From contig NC_087063.1 of the NCBI RefSeq assembly GCF_963678635.1, forward strand, positions 61,605,850-61,669,849: a stretch of DNA of 64,000 nucleotides. Reading direction: 5' to 3'. This DNA comes from Symsagittifera roscoffensis (Eukaryota; Xenacoelomorpha; Acoela; Convolutidae). The notes under the pieces are model-generated. The model made no database searches, was not told where the DNA came from, and saw nothing but the letters and a program-made list of their open reading frames with translations. Of this stretch, positions 21,501 through 29,714 are shown piece by piece; within the stretch, counting starts at the first letter, position 1, and each line of letters starts with the position of its first letter. The translations under genes were made by a program, and so were the position numbers.

Positions 21501-22858
21501 GAAAAATGAGAAAAATGTTTTTAAAGTTTTCCAATCAATTCAAATTTATAAGTTTTTTTTTCATTACTTCCCCATTAGAGTTTTTTTGTGATGCATATTA
21601 AAAAAATTTTTAACCATCAAAACATAAGCAAATTGATTTAGTTTCATGAATGATTCGGAAGTTTTTATTTTTCAGCTACCGCGTGAATCTTTCCACTAAT
21701 ATGGAAGGATCTCTATGAAACTTTTGTTTCGAGGTATAACTTTGTGTTCAGATGAACCAAAGTGTACAAGAGATCTCTCTTTTAGAGGTTTTCTTATTGA
21801 CACAAAAATAACCACCGATAAGATATAAATCAAATATAGTTTTGAGTTGACAAAATTTTTGTAAAATAAGAGATTATAAACAATTATAATCGATTTTATG
21901 GGATTATAATGTCTTGGAAAATATTACGATTATTATCACTTATAAAACTTTTAAACACCTAATTTTGGTAATTATAATCAATTATAATTGTCGAAAAATT
22001 ATCTTAATAATACGTTATAATCGATTATTTACGCCTAAACTTGGATGCAGGAAATGTTTTGAAGCATTCTTTTCTATACAATTAAAACTCTTGGAAATTT
22101 TAATCGAATTTTGACTAAAATAGATAAAATATGATATACCTATCTGATGTTTAGCTATGAAACCTTTTTCCAAAACAAACAAAGACCAAATATCGTTCGC
22201 TTGTTTGGAAGTTTCACCAAAATATTCTCGACACCATAAACCCCATTTTATAAAACGGTTGCAGATTTAGCGGTGTTGGGCTGACGCCCCTTTTTTTCAG
22301 GTGTTGGACCCCTCATTACCCCTTTGGTAGGACATTCATTCAAGCTGACCGACACAAAAAATTTCTAAAGGTGCCTTTGGTCCCAATATATACTAATTTT
22401 TATGTCTGAGTGTGCGCCAAAAAATGCAATTTGTCCGAAACTTTCAAAAAACGTCGTTTATAGCCCGTTGTTTCAAATCTTTGCCTGCATGGCAGACAAT
22501 GTTCTCAAAAAAAAGGTTTTCATAATGTTTTGTGAGAGCTCACAAAATCAATTTGATCTACCTAAAAAACAAAAAAGATCGACAAAAATTTCGACTTTTT
22601 TCCAAATCCTTCCCACTCGCTCCAGAAAATACAAGGTTCGCGCCTGTGTGCATGTATAATTTAGTATCAATTTGTTTGTACTTACATCTGGCGATGTGGT
22701 GGTGACTCGTCCTGGGTTCTCGGGGTCTATGGACACGATGGAGTTATTAGGAGAGTGGGGGAACATTGGAGGCAGTCGGTCTTCATTCACAACATCCTGC
22801 TCTGTTACTTCTTCTTCGCCAACCTCTAAATGTCCATTTCCACCCACCGCAAATTGTT
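6207..22858 (-). CDS. spliced gene of unknown function, six exons recognised, 5' end missing
   Basis: Exons 22858-22686, 9336-8832, 8438-8209, 7768-7597, 7214-6907 and 6563-6207 are each bounded by AG upstream and GT downstream, and the phase agrees at every junction (0, 1, 0, 1, 0). Together they give 580 residues to TAG. The first recognised exon begins inside a codon, so at least one 5' exon is missing. The product is hydrophilic, basic and Ser/Thr-rich with several SP/TP sites (QSPLRG, TTPRSV), with no signal peptide or membrane segment. A more ordered stretch lies in exons 3-5 ([34 protein letters not shown]). I do not recognise the family. A cytoskeletal, ciliary or nuclear protein would fit the composition, but that is a guess. 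Introns are 230-450 bp except for one of 13.35 kb that contains a dead BEL element and other repeats. Confidence 0.72.
6907..7214 (-). CDS. unknown gene, exon 5 of those recognised
   Basis: Acceptor TTTTTTTTATCAG/ATCCG after a long T tract; donor CTTAGG/GTAATT. It has 308 nt, with phase 1 in and phase 0 out. It encodes [20 protein letters not shown], then an Arg/Lys/Ser-rich part ([30 protein letters not shown]). The middle looks conserved in style ([14 protein letters not shown]), the rest disordered. Confidence 0.72.
7597..7768 (-). CDS. unknown gene, exon 4 of those recognised (short, no Met start)
   Basis: I inferred this exon from phase. The acceptor is ACGTTCCTCTAG/AGAATT, 172 nt are open from phase 0, and the donor is GACG/GTAAAA in phase 1, which is what the next exon needs. 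It encodes [20 protein letters not shown] and later [19 protein letters not shown] second possible acceptor at TGTGTTCAG leads to a stop in the required phase and is rejected. It is GC-richer than its introns. Confidence 0.65.
8209..8438 (-). CDS. unknown gene, exon 3 of those recognised
   Basis: Acceptor CAAACTGTTGTAG/CTCCC; donor AATAAG/GTAGGG. It has 230 nt, starting with two bases that complete a codon and ending in phase 0. It encodes [20 protein letters not shown] followed by [20 protein letters not shown] and a Pro/Arg-rich stretch. With aromatic and Trp residues this is the most structured-looking part of the protein. An R1 repeat lies about 30 bp upstream of its acceptor. Confidence 0.72.
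8466..8503 (-). repeat. R1 interspersed repeat, copy 1
   Basis: The minus strand reads GTCGAAACTTTTGTGCTACT then TACATAGCAACCGGAA, matching the R1 core. It is a short diverged copy inside a 393-bp intron, close to the acceptor of exon 8438-8209. Confidence 0.6.
8832..9336 (-). CDS. unknown gene, exon 2 of those recognised
   Basis: Acceptor CTGCTTTAG/CCTGAG; donor GAAA/GTAAGA. It has 505 nt, starting in phase 0 and ending in phase 1. The frame is open throughout, beginning [20 protein letters not shown]. It is Ser/Asn/Gln-rich and basic ([20 protein letters not shown]), suggesting a largely disordered segment with possible phosphorylation sites. There is no ATG at its start; initiation is upstream. 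Confidence 0.72.
9340..10081. other. intronic AT-rich stretch
   Basis: Intron sequence between the exon acceptor and the BEL-related block. No gene or clear repeat was seen. Confidence 0.4.
10083..10165 (-). repeat. tRNA-like sequence (Ser/Leu type)
   Basis: The minus strand carries TTGGCCGAGTGGCC, a good A-box of class II tRNAs, and about 40 bases later TTTCGGGTCCCCC resembling a B-box, ending CCACCTGCCA. Stems do not fold convincingly, so it is a SINE head or tRNA pseudogene rather than a working tRNA. It lies within what should be the 3' LTR of the BEL element. Confidence 0.35.
10166..10256 (-). repeat. putative 5' part of the BEL/Pao 3' LTR
   Basis: On the minus strand, immediately after a G-rich tract, the sequence starts TGTTGCAACGCAAATTTAAG and has GTATAAATGC (TATA-like) about 30 bases on. 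TGTTGCAACG-type starts are familiar in BEL LTRs. No matching 5' LTR was found upstream of gag, so the repeat cannot be confirmed and its far end is unknown. Confidence 0.4.
10257..10279 (-). promoter_or_regulatory. polypurine tract of the BEL/Pao element
   Basis: The minus strand has a run of about 19 G followed by AGGA directly before TGTTGCAACG. The position between the end of pol and the LTR start is that of a plus-strand primer. The run length may have grown by slippage. Confidence 0.5.
10280..11156 (-). pseudogene. BEL/Pao integrase catalytic core and C-terminal domain
   Basis: The main frame (11051-10407) contains [18 protein letters not shown] with the second catalytic Asp, [18 protein letters not shown] with the catalytic Glu, then [10 protein letters not shown] and [10 protein letters not shown], all signatures of BEL integrases, followed by [17 protein letters not shown]. 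The frame then meets a TAA and later a TGA before the last stretch ([20 protein letters not shown]) and the polypurine tract. The first catalytic Asp lies in the upstream frame (11133-11690). Integrase acts in the nucleus to join element cDNA to host DNA; this copy is broken. Confidence 0.75.
11133..11890 (-). pseudogene. BEL/Pao pre-integrase region with zinc-binding motif
   Basis: The sequence [16 protein letters not shown], then [20 protein letters not shown], then [20 protein letters not shown] and CVTCCKRK shows the linker and H2C2 zinc domain that precede BEL integrase; it ends [10 protein letters not shown] with the first catalytic Asp. The upstream part directly abuts RT remains, so the RNase H domain usually found between is absent. 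Confidence 0.7.
11890..12240 (-). pseudogene. BEL/Pao reverse transcriptase fragment
   Basis: Recognisable pieces are [20 protein letters not shown] (fingers), [34 protein letters not shown] and [18 protein letters not shown]. Some tens of codons are missing between SLNNSL and the IFLQVGV motif, the position of the first catalytic Asp reads Asn after a stop, and the expected YMDD motif reads YMG followed by a frame change. Polymerase activity is lost. Confidence 0.7.
12241..13050 (-). pseudogene. BEL/Pao protease-like (DUF1758) region and linker to RT
   Basis: [20 protein letters not shown], then [42 protein letters not shown] and [20 protein letters not shown] follow the usual order of the BEL protease and linker. 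Segments sit in different frames with stops. The protease active-site motif is not readable near the start of the region. Confidence 0.6.
13050..15552 (-). pseudogene. BEL/Pao gag with coiled coil, DUF1759 and zinc knuckles
   Basis: From the N-terminus: a helical stretch ([20 protein letters not shown]) with one in-frame stop; a Ser/Lys-rich segment (14909-15229); a Gln/Glu-rich coiled coil ending [15 protein letters not shown]; a Ser/Pro-rich middle (14283-14810); then DUF1759 capsid-like sequence in 13555-14364 ([26 protein letters not shown]-like LATLQRKF). The zinc knuckle [13 protein letters not shown] and a second cysteine set lie in 13054-13500 with a frameshift between them. At least four frames are used, so the gene is dead. 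Confidence 0.75.
15601..15706. repeat. inverted repeat at the upstream edge of the BEL element
   Basis: TAAATTTGCATTAATTTATC and the next 10 bases (15601-15630) match the reverse complement of 15677-15706 with one mismatch. Weaker pairing extends outward (CTGTTTT on both sides) and inward (CAAGATG against CATCTTG), so the whole 15575-15725 block can fold. It lies where the 5' LTR or leader of the BEL element would be expected. Confidence 0.8.
16278..16326 (+). repeat. R1 interspersed repeat, copy 2
   Basis: ATGGTCGTAACATTCTGTGC continues TACTTGCGCAGCAACCGGCT. The flank TTTTTCACCACAGTTTTTGT about 110 bp upstream resembles the flank of copies 3 and 6, so the full repeat is longer than its core. 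Confidence 0.7.
18141..18186 (+). repeat. R1 interspersed repeat, copy 3
   Basis: CTGGTCGGAAAATTTTGTGC continues TGTTTGCACAGTAACCGGCT. Upstream ACTACGAATGTCAAAG at 18069-18084 also matches the flank of copy 6, giving a family length of at least about 120 bp. Confidence 0.7.
18405..18489 (-). repeat. tRNA-derived sequence (SINE head or tRNA pseudogene)
   Basis: The minus strand has GAGCA near its start pairing with TGCTC at its end, an A-box-like TGGTGAAGTGGTTA and a B-box-like TGTTCGAGGCCC at roughly tRNA spacing (77 nt overall). The T-stem does not pair, so it is not scored as a functional tRNA. A related sequence is at 26326-26382. Confidence 0.45.
18490..20398. other. intronic AT-rich DNA; one weak plus-strand coding-like patch
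   Basis: Mostly low complexity. At 20278-20330 an acceptor-like TCAATTTGCAG is followed by about 20 codons of sensible composition ([17 protein letters not shown]) on the plus strand, but no donor or partner exon was found. Confidence 0.3.
20399..20730. repeat. long foldback repeat with ~145-155-bp arms
   Basis: The left arm 20399-20541 and right arm 20574-20730 are inverted copies with scattered mismatches. Paired blocks include CTGAACAATC, CAAATTGGTCTTT, GTCGGATAAATT, CTTGAAAAGAAAG and the perfect inner stem CCAGTAGC / GCTACTGG around a 32-base loop. Transcribed within the host intron it could form an extended hairpin. Confidence 0.8.
21150..22035. repeat. cluster of TATAATCGATTATA-type palindromes
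   Basis: Palindromic or near-palindromic copies of ATAATCGATTAT occur near 21155, 21222, 21325, 21390, 21870, 21975 and 22015, often as pairs with GTTGATTATA or CAATTATAATTG between. Density falls to background between about 21450 and 21850. It may be one diverged foldback or a degenerate satellite. Confidence 0.5.
22265..22646 (-). mobile_element. hAT-like MITE, copy 3
   Basis: On the minus strand it starts CACAGGCGCGAACCTTGTAT (eroded CAGGGGCGGATC end), has the TAGGTAGATCAAATTG block and ends in the ACCAAAGGCACCTTTAG region near 22370, with worn sequence to 22265. The same block order as copies 1 and 2 supports membership. It lies just downstream of the host-gene exon 22858-22686. Confidence 0.55.
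22686..22858 (-). CDS. unknown gene, first recognised exon
   Basis: Acceptor TTTTTTAG precedes AACAATTTG; donor is GAT/GTAAGT (22685-22680), a near-consensus site. Two bases complete a codon from an earlier exon, then 57 codons follow, ending in phase 0. The product is acidic, with [20 protein letters not shown] and [16 protein letters not shown]. The exon is clearly richer in G+C than its surroundings. An ATG in an upstream extension of this frame would skip the good acceptor, so I prefer an internal exon. Confidence 0.65.
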
Positions 22859-23637
22859 CTAAAAAATCACTGTTAGTTAAATTGTTCAATTCTGATTAAT
22901 CGATGATTATCAAGTATTTTTGAAAAAAAAAATTCTAAGCTCATCATTGTTAGGTAAAAATTTGTTGCAGCCAAAACACCCCAAAATTTTAGCTTTACTT
23001 GTCCTGAAGTACAAAAAAATTATATTGATTTGGGCCAGCTCGAATGTCAATTAGAATACCTGAGTTGACATTTTTGAGGTCTTCTTCAGAAATTTCGGAG
23101 GTCAATTCTTCCATAATTTTTTCCGCTTTTTTGAGATATGTCAGGAACTAAATCTGCTGAAGAAAATTTTGATTGCGAAGTAAATGGCCTCTAACTTTTC
23201 AATGCTTAAACCTTCAGTGCTGGTATTATTGAAAAATATGAAGCCTCAAAATTCAAATGTATATGAAATTTAATGCTGTATCTCAATTATTCATACAAAC
23301 AAAAACATAAAAAGCCACACTATAAGCATAGAAAAAACGTATATGTGCTTCAAACCAAAGCGAAAAGCTATAAAACCATATAAAAGTATTCAAAGGTAAA
23401 TTACACTCTTTAAACAATAAATTGAAGAACTTTGAAAAAGCACTCCAATTTTTTTTGATTGTAATATTAACAAAAGCCATTACTCAGTCAAGTTTTGTAC
23501 TAAACTGTGCTTTGATTTAGAAAAAAAACTAGAAATCTGTGATTTCGTTTTAATACGACTTTCCAATGGATGTCCTAAAAAAGTACCTAGGAGATTGTTC
23601 ACACGAGAGTTGCCTAAAAACCGATTCAGCCAAATCA
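22859..23637. other. AT-rich flank upstream of the first recognised exon
   Basis: The missing 5' exon(s) of the host gene should lie upstream of 22858, but I could not identify one here. Confidence 0.35.
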
Positions 23638-23639
23638 AG

Positions 23640-24620
23640 TTTCCCGGGTTGACCAAAAATGCTTATCCTACAATTTTCATAAATGAAAAAATGGTTTTCA
23701 TTCAATTTCTCACAATTCCATAGATACAGAAAGTGTTAAGAAAACTCTAATGGTCTTTTTTTGTTTATGGAAATTGTGGGATAAGATTTTTTTCATAAAC
23801 CAAAAAATTGATTACCGAACACAAGCGACTAAAACCATAGTTTACTCAAAACTATAGTCACCAAAGTGTTGACCATCTGGCAATTACAATGCATTGGAAA
23901 CGACCTGAATTGTATAAGAGTTTTTTTCATAAATCATATACTTAAAGCATCAAACTTTTAAATTTTTGCAAAAAATTTCAAAATTAGAGTACAAAATCGA
24001 TTTGCGGTTGAAACAAAAAATTGGGGCAATTTCAGTTTTACTTGGAAAAATTTTTAAAATCAGAATTTTTTCCAATTATCAGACATTTATCAAGGCATAT
24101 CTAAATATGCCAAACAAAAGAAATAGGAGTTTTCAGCCTGTTTCAAAAAGTTATCTAAGCAAACGGGAAAAAATCCAATTTTTGTGTATCCAGGATTACG
24201 TTATGCAGACAAAAAAATTAGGAAAACTTTTGTTTTTTTTTTTTGGAAAAAGTTTGTTTGAGTGCAAAATTCGATTTGCGGTTGAAACAAAAAATTGGGA
24301 CAATTTCAATTTTACTGGGAAAAATTTTTGTTGTCGACATCAAAAAAATGCTAGACATACAATTTTCATGCATGGAAATTGTATGGTAACCGTATTTTTC
24401 CAGAAACTAGAAACATGGTTTTTTTTTCATCATCAGATCGTTTTATTGGTTCAAATAGCCGCAGAAACTTGTTCGAATCTTTTTTCATTGATTTTTTGGT
24501 ACTGTATGAAAATTGTATGACAAGCATTTTTCCATACATTTGATGTACGGTATTGTATGATAAGCATTTTGGTGTATGGAATTGTAAGATAAGCTTTTTC
24601 GGTTTATGGAGGTCAACCCG
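23640..24620. mobile_element. non-autonomous DNA transposon with CCCGGGTTGACC inverted ends
   Basis: CCCGGGTTGACC at about 23643 is matched by GGTCAACCCGGG at about 24611-24622. Just inside each end are repeated GCTTATC-TACAATT-CAT motifs in inverted orientation (several at 24500-24600). Internally ATTTGCGGTTGAAACAAAAA plus about 40 following bases occurs twice (about 24000 and 24274). No transposase frame is present. I did not find a clear target duplication. Confidence 0.6.
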
Positions 24621-24754
24621 GGTTAGCAAGAGAAAGGCAAACTGTAAATAGAAGCGAAGAATCAAGCAATATATTTTAAGTTACATGTACGAAAACAATT
24701 ATAGATCGAAGTGGTCTTTGAAACTTGCATCAAACTTGTCAACGAAAAAGCACT

Positions 24755-24887
24755 TTAGACACCAGCGGATTTAGAAGGGGGGATGCCCTTCCTCAGGGAT
24801 TCGACCCCCTGCCGTCCCAAGGGGTCCCTCATTCGTACCATTTTGAGATTTTATTTTTGACAAGGGATCCTGAACGTTTTCTCAAGG
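24755..24887 (-). mobile_element. hAT-like MITE, copy 4, cut by a gap
   Basis: The plus strand begins CCAGCGGATTTAGAAGGGGG, passes GATTCGACCCCCTGCC and CCCAAGGGGTCCC, and runs into the N gap, so the rest is unseen. Confidence 0.5.
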
Positions 24888-25087
24888 NNNNNNNNNNNNN
24901 NNNNNNNNNNNNNNNNNNNNNNNNNNNNNNNNNNNNNNNNNNNNNNNNNNNNNNNNNNNNNNNNNNNNNNNNNNNNNNNNNNNNNNNNNNNNNNNNNNNN
25001 NNNNNNNNNNNNNNNNNNNNNNNNNNNNNNNNNNNNNNNNNNNNNNNNNNNNNNNNNNNNNNNNNNNNNNNNNNNNNNNNNNNNNNN
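24888..25087. other. assembly gap, 200 N
   Basis: Exactly 200 N, a conventional scaffold-gap length; true size unknown. Open frames across it are artefacts. Confidence 0.98.
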
Positions 25088-25729
25088 ACATGAACTAATA
25101 GATTCAGATAGATTTAGCGATCGGATGCAAAGTAACATTGTTATAACAAATGTTAATTTGCATTGTATTGCTACGGCTATTGTGCATACTCGAAGCATGT
25201 TAATCTCGTTGCCGTTGAGCAGTGAACTGACTATTCAGTGAATAGTGGTTATTTTATCCAGAAATTGTATATTTCTATTGTTAGATGGGAAATAAATAGT
25301 TTCTGTACATAAAAAAAACTGAAATTGAGGTTAGGTTATCTATATGAGTCTTTTATTCTGATAAGAAATTTTTATAGAATAGCGATGCTTAAAATGATAA
25401 AGACAACACTAAAAAACCGATGAAACTACTTGATACCTTTCATTTTAGGTTTTACATGGATAATTGATTACGATTCAGACAATTGTCTCTGTATCTGTTT
25501 GAAAAAAAATTAGAGGAGCACACGCAAAAAAAATTTTTCGATTTGGTGGTTAAAACTTTTTAATAAAAACTGAAAATGGGCGTTCTCCCGAAAAAAATAG
25601 CTTGCTACAAAGAACTTAATTAAAATATGTGTATCTTACCATTTTGACAGAGTACGAAAAAATAAAGTTTACTGTTCCAGAAAAGGTAAAAAACCGTCCC
25701 CGCATCAAAAATTTACTTTGTCTGCCACC
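25088..25729. other. AT-rich non-coding stretch after the gap
   Basis: No gene or repeat recognised. Confidence 0.4.
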
Positions 25730-25819
25730 ATGGCTGACTTAAGCGGAGAAGCGGAAGCTCTCTCGCAAGGACTCGACCACATCACCAACCAACTTTTCTG
25801 GCTAAGCATTTTCAAATAG
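25730..25819 (+). CDS. 29-codon ORF with an ideal Kozak context
   Basis: GCCACCATGGCT is a textbook animal start context. It opens a frame MADLSGEAEALSQGLDHITN and then QLFWLSIFK before TAG. The 75 bases after ATG are clearly richer in G+C than the surroundings, as in an exon. It could be a first coding exon (a GC-type donor CTG/GCTAAG occurs at about 25800) or a micropeptide. No family is recognised and no partner exon was found. Confidence 0.35.
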   Translation: MADLSGEAEALSQGLDHITNQLFWLSIFK

Positions 25820-26639
25820 TGCCCAAATAGTGCCCAAAATTTTTTTTTTTAAATTTGCCTGCTGCGCAACTAAATTTGTCAAAATAGCGTCTTCATACTT
25901 ATATTTTTGTTTATGTAGTTTTCGTCCTAATTACCGTCGGCGCATTTTTTTTTGTTTTAAATGCATTTAATTTTATCTGGTACGTTTCTGGGTGCTTATT
26001 TTCAAGTGTATACGTTTTTATTGCTTTAATCAGTTTTTACTATGGCTTAAAGTTCTGTAATATGTAATTTTTTTCGTATTTTTTCATCATTTAAACGATT
26101 ACGGTTCTTTTTTCAACGTTGTGAATCTATGTTGCATAGTTTTGAGGGAAGTATTTGTTTTTATGCTTTTGTTCGTTTCGTATAAACTTTAAAAACTTTT
26201 ATTTCTAGCAAACTTTTTTTATGTTACGGGGTTTTTTCCGGCTCAAATTCTTCTCTTCTTCACTGTTTTTTACAAAACTTTTACTTGAGGCCTGAACCCT
26301 AAACTCTGTTAGGTTTGTTCACACGTGGCTTAGGGGTAACGCCGTTGCCTCTGCATCCTAAGTCTGGCCGACCTTACTTTTTTGCAGTAGGTATGCAATT
26401 TTAAAAAAAAATCGGTTCAAATTGAATTTTTTTACTTTCATTTGTCTGCTCAAGACAAATCATAAAATTTGACACATCATAAATTTTGCTTGCAATGTAA
26501 GCATATTCCATTGCAGTTGAAAGTGCAAGTGTTGTTAATTTTAAAATCAGGGTCACTTGAAAGATTGATTTTTTTTTATAAAACCATTTTTTTTGGCTCA
26601 ACTGGTGTTTGCTCAAATATTGTCTGCTGAGCAGGCAAA
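25820..26639. other. AT-rich stretch with a tRNA-like patch
   Basis: No gene. The tRNA-like sequence at 26326-26382 is listed separately. Confidence 0.4.
26326..26382 (+). repeat. tRNA-like sequence, relative of 18405-18489
   Basis: CGTGGCTTAGGGGTAACGCC has a good A-box and is followed by GTTGCCTCTGCATCCTAAG, aligning with GTGGTGAAGTGGTTACG and CCGCCTCTCAATCGAA on the minus strand at 18.4 kb. No good B-box follows. Confidence 0.35.
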
Positions 26640-26842
26640 ATTTTGAAAAACAGCACAAAAAAGACGTTTTTTTTGCGCGCGCTCCCCTTCAAAATTAGTA
26701 TATATTTAATTTTTAGGGTTGGTCGGCCAAAAATGGATTTCTTAAAAAGTACCAAAGGGACCCTTTGGGTAGGCAGGGGGTCAAATCTCTGAGAGAGGGG
26801 GCTGCCACACCCCCGCCCCCCCCCCCTAAATCCGCCCCTGGT
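26640..26842 (-). mobile_element. hAT-like MITE, copy 5
   Basis: Read on the plus strand it ends CCCCTAAATCCGCCCCTGG, the inverted form of the CCAGGGGCGGAT start. Internal GGGACCCTTTGGGTAGGCAG and TTTTTAGGGTTGGTCGGCC match copies 2 and 9-type sequences. It shows that both ends of the family carry the same inverted terminus. Confidence 0.65.
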
Positions 26843-28413
26843 CTGCTTAATTGCTATATTACTAAATTTTCTTGTGCACTCAGCTACTTTCATTTCCTTC
26901 AAACGAAAATCTGGTTATTAGGTTTCAGGTGGGGCTTAAAATTTAGATTTTTTTTTATAAAATCATACTTTTTCTCGGGTTATTTTCTGTCTGCTTAAAG
27001 ATTGTAGACTTTGTGTTGTGCGAAGCTCCGCGTTGCCTCTTTGTGCAATTTTGGATACAAGTAAAAGATTGAAATGTCATGTATTACTTATAGTTTTAAT
27101 ATCTATTATCTTTCAGAATTGAAAATTAACCTGCCTTCATGTGCAAAATATGAAACATGTATTAAAGAATACAATTTTGCTTTTTCTCATATTTCAACAT
27201 TCGTGTAAGACGTGAGTATTTTTTTCTGAAAAAGGATTAACGATAACAATATTTTCTCTATTCCATTAACTGTTATTTTGAACTATAACTCATTAGGATA
27301 ATGTCAAAGATTAAATAGCAACGGGTCATCTTTCATATCTGTATGCTAATCCACATATTTTGGGCATCAGAATTCAGTGTGTTTCATAAATTAGAAAATA
27401 AAAAACACAGCCGAAATCTGATTTAAGTCAACTGTGAATAGACTTTTGCACAAGTTGCTTAGAATTTGAATAATCAGTTATAAGTTGAAAGCAGTTGAGT
27501 TTAATCAAATCATTCAATCCTTATAATCACAAAATAATATACACTTCACAAATCCATACCTCAAAAAAATGCTATGGTCGATCGAAAAAACTGGCCCAAA
27601 ATAACTTGTTCATTTTTTTTCAGAATTACACCAGTAGAAGGGAAAACTAAAAAAAAGCAGGAAATAAATTTTTAAACAAACTCAAATTAACATCTATTTC
27701 CAGCAGTTTTCATGTCTGTCAAAATTTAGGCAAATCTATCAGCAGTATAGGAAACACTTTTATTGTCTTCATGGGACGGCAGCATGTATGATCATATTTT
27801 CTCATTAGTCATTGAATTTTTTTATAAAACTATGTTTATTTGTTTTATTCCTTTTTTTTCGGCTCCTGCTGATTTCTTCAAGTTCAACTCTAATTTAGTT
27901 TGAATATAAAATTAACGCAATTGGTTTTTTTTATCGCAAAAAGAGCAGCTATTGATGTGGACGACAAATCAAATAAAACTTAGAAACCCTTTGTTTAAAA
28001 AAACACATGACTTTGCCTTTTATTTGCACTCTTCTTTTCAATCTGAGAAACTATTCAAACATATTCATTGAATGGTCTTATACCATAAATTCATATGCCA
28101 AACTAACCTATATAAATTGATGAATACAGTTTTTTTTTTCATTTTTTAGATTGCAAGTCTGATTTGTGAAAACAAGTACTTTATAACTACTTTATAGTCA
28201 GGGAGAACCTCAATGCAATCGTTGCACGGCTTTATTAATTATTCATTAATCCAACGTGCAACACGCCTGTGTGAAAAAGCAAATATGAAGGTTAGTTTTT
28301 GCCATATTTTTAGTGCTGCTCTGAAAACTTTTTTTGTGTTATATTTTGGGGCCACTTTTTACTAATGAAAATGAGTTGCAGAATTGTGCTTCGTTTTTGA
28401 GTGATTTAAACCA
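26843..28413. other. AT-rich non-coding stretch
   Basis: No gene recognised. A short perfect inverted repeat GTTGCACG / CGTGCAAC at about 28221-28262 encloses ATTAAT repeats. Confidence 0.4.
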
Positions 28414-28760
28414 TGGGTGGATCCAGGATTTTCTTGACAAAACTTTCAGAAAGAAATTGAAAAATCGCATACCCCCTCCCGGAGTTTCTATTTTGTTCTA
28501 AGTTTTAGTGCAGCAAAATTGATTTTCTTAGTTCTTTCAAATTGTAATAAAGACAGTCTCAATTTTAGCCAAACTTTCTGCGACGCATGCACATTTAAAA
28601 AAAACAAGATAAAAAGTTCATATGCAATTTTTGGAAGACATTGACAATAAAATGGCGTTTTCTCCACTCGAAATTAATATTGACTGGAGCCATCAGAAAC
28701 TTTTTAGGGTCAGTCAGCAAAAATTGATATGCAAAAGTAGTACTAAAGGGCGAAACCGCT
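28414..28760 (+). mobile_element. hAT-like MITE, copy 6
   Basis: It begins CATGGGTGGATCCAGGATTT and contains TTTTTAGGGTCAGTCAGCAA near 28705 and the 'agtactaaaggg' segment of the family. Diverged, boundaries approximate. Confidence 0.5.
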
Positions 28761-29714
28761 ACTGAGTTAATTTAAACGACTTTCGGCGACTTCTTTGCAT
28801 AGATAACATACCCAAAGTCATTAAATCAGATCAAAAATAAGTATTCAACTCGAAAAGCCAAATCTCAAAAATTTTTGCTTTTGTTATCAGTTGTTTGTCA
28901 GGAAGTTGACCTTTCGATATAAATGTTTTTTTTTGTTTTTACTTTTATTGGGAATTTTTGTTTCAAATTAAATTTTTTTGAAAATAAACCCTATGTCAAG
29001 TGCTAAGGGAAGTAATTCGCGTCTAGCAGCGTATTACTAGTTCCAATTAGCTTGCCTCAAATCAAATTGCAATGATTTCTGTTCCGGCTCGAATCACCAC
29101 TCACACGTTATTAGAATAAGAAATATCGCACGTTTTTGTGGCTATTTTTTATCCCGCATCATTTTTACAGTTTTAAACGAAAAAACATTCTTAAATATGA
29201 GTAGCTCAAAGCGTCAAGGCGTTTCAGATGGTATGAAAAACCTCGCTAAAAATTCAAAAAGACCCAGAAAAAAATGGCATTGAGTAAAAATATTCCATCC
29301 TTTTTCGGTAGTTGGAAAAAAATTGTTTCTGAATAAGAAAAGCAGCCTCCAATTAGCTATTGTTTGTGCTGACTCATTCTTCACAAAAACAAAATATTTT
29401 CTAAGTTTGCGAAAATTTTATTCTAGTAGCAAAAAAATTGGGTCATTGTGATTTTTTAAGTTTAACAATGAAAGTTTCTAAATTGGTTATCAATTACTTT
29501 TGATCTTTTTGTTATGTTTTTAGGTTTTGTTTCATAATAAAACGACAAAAAACCTCAATTTTTTAAGCCAATCATTTTTTTGATGGAATCCCAAATAAAA
29601 TTTTATTACCTGCTTTGCTGAATTGCTAAAGACTTTTTCTTCACTAACTCTTCCAAATTTTGGCGGAAAGGGGAGAACATTCATACTTGGGGTGTTTTTA
29701 ATCAGCCATTTTTC
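28761..29714. other. AT-rich stretch
   Basis: No gene recognised; the last ~100 bases may belong to the R2 copy that follows. Confidence 0.35.

Larger units (their letters stand above)
9337..22685 (-). other. 13.35-kb intron of the unknown gene
   Basis: It runs from the GTAAGT donor at 22685 to the pyrimidine-rich acceptor TTTTATCTGCTTTAG at about 9351-9337. It contains a BEL/Pao remnant (same strand), inverted repeats at 15601-15706 and 20399-20730, two R1 repeats, a tRNA-like sequence, a cluster of TATAATCGATTATA-type palindromes and a MITE. The ends are set by phase agreement (0/0), not by transcript data. Confidence 0.6.

Noticed and set aside
22402-22659. 85-codon plus-strand frame
   Set aside because: It lies in a MITE copy and is not conserved between copies.
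24725-25198. Open frames running through the N gap on both strands
   Set aside because: They consist of unknown residues and depend on the arbitrary gap length.
28221-28262. GTTGCACG / CGTGCAAC inverted repeat
   Set aside because: Eight base pairs with a 26-base spacer in AT-rich DNA; too weak alone to call a terminator or element.
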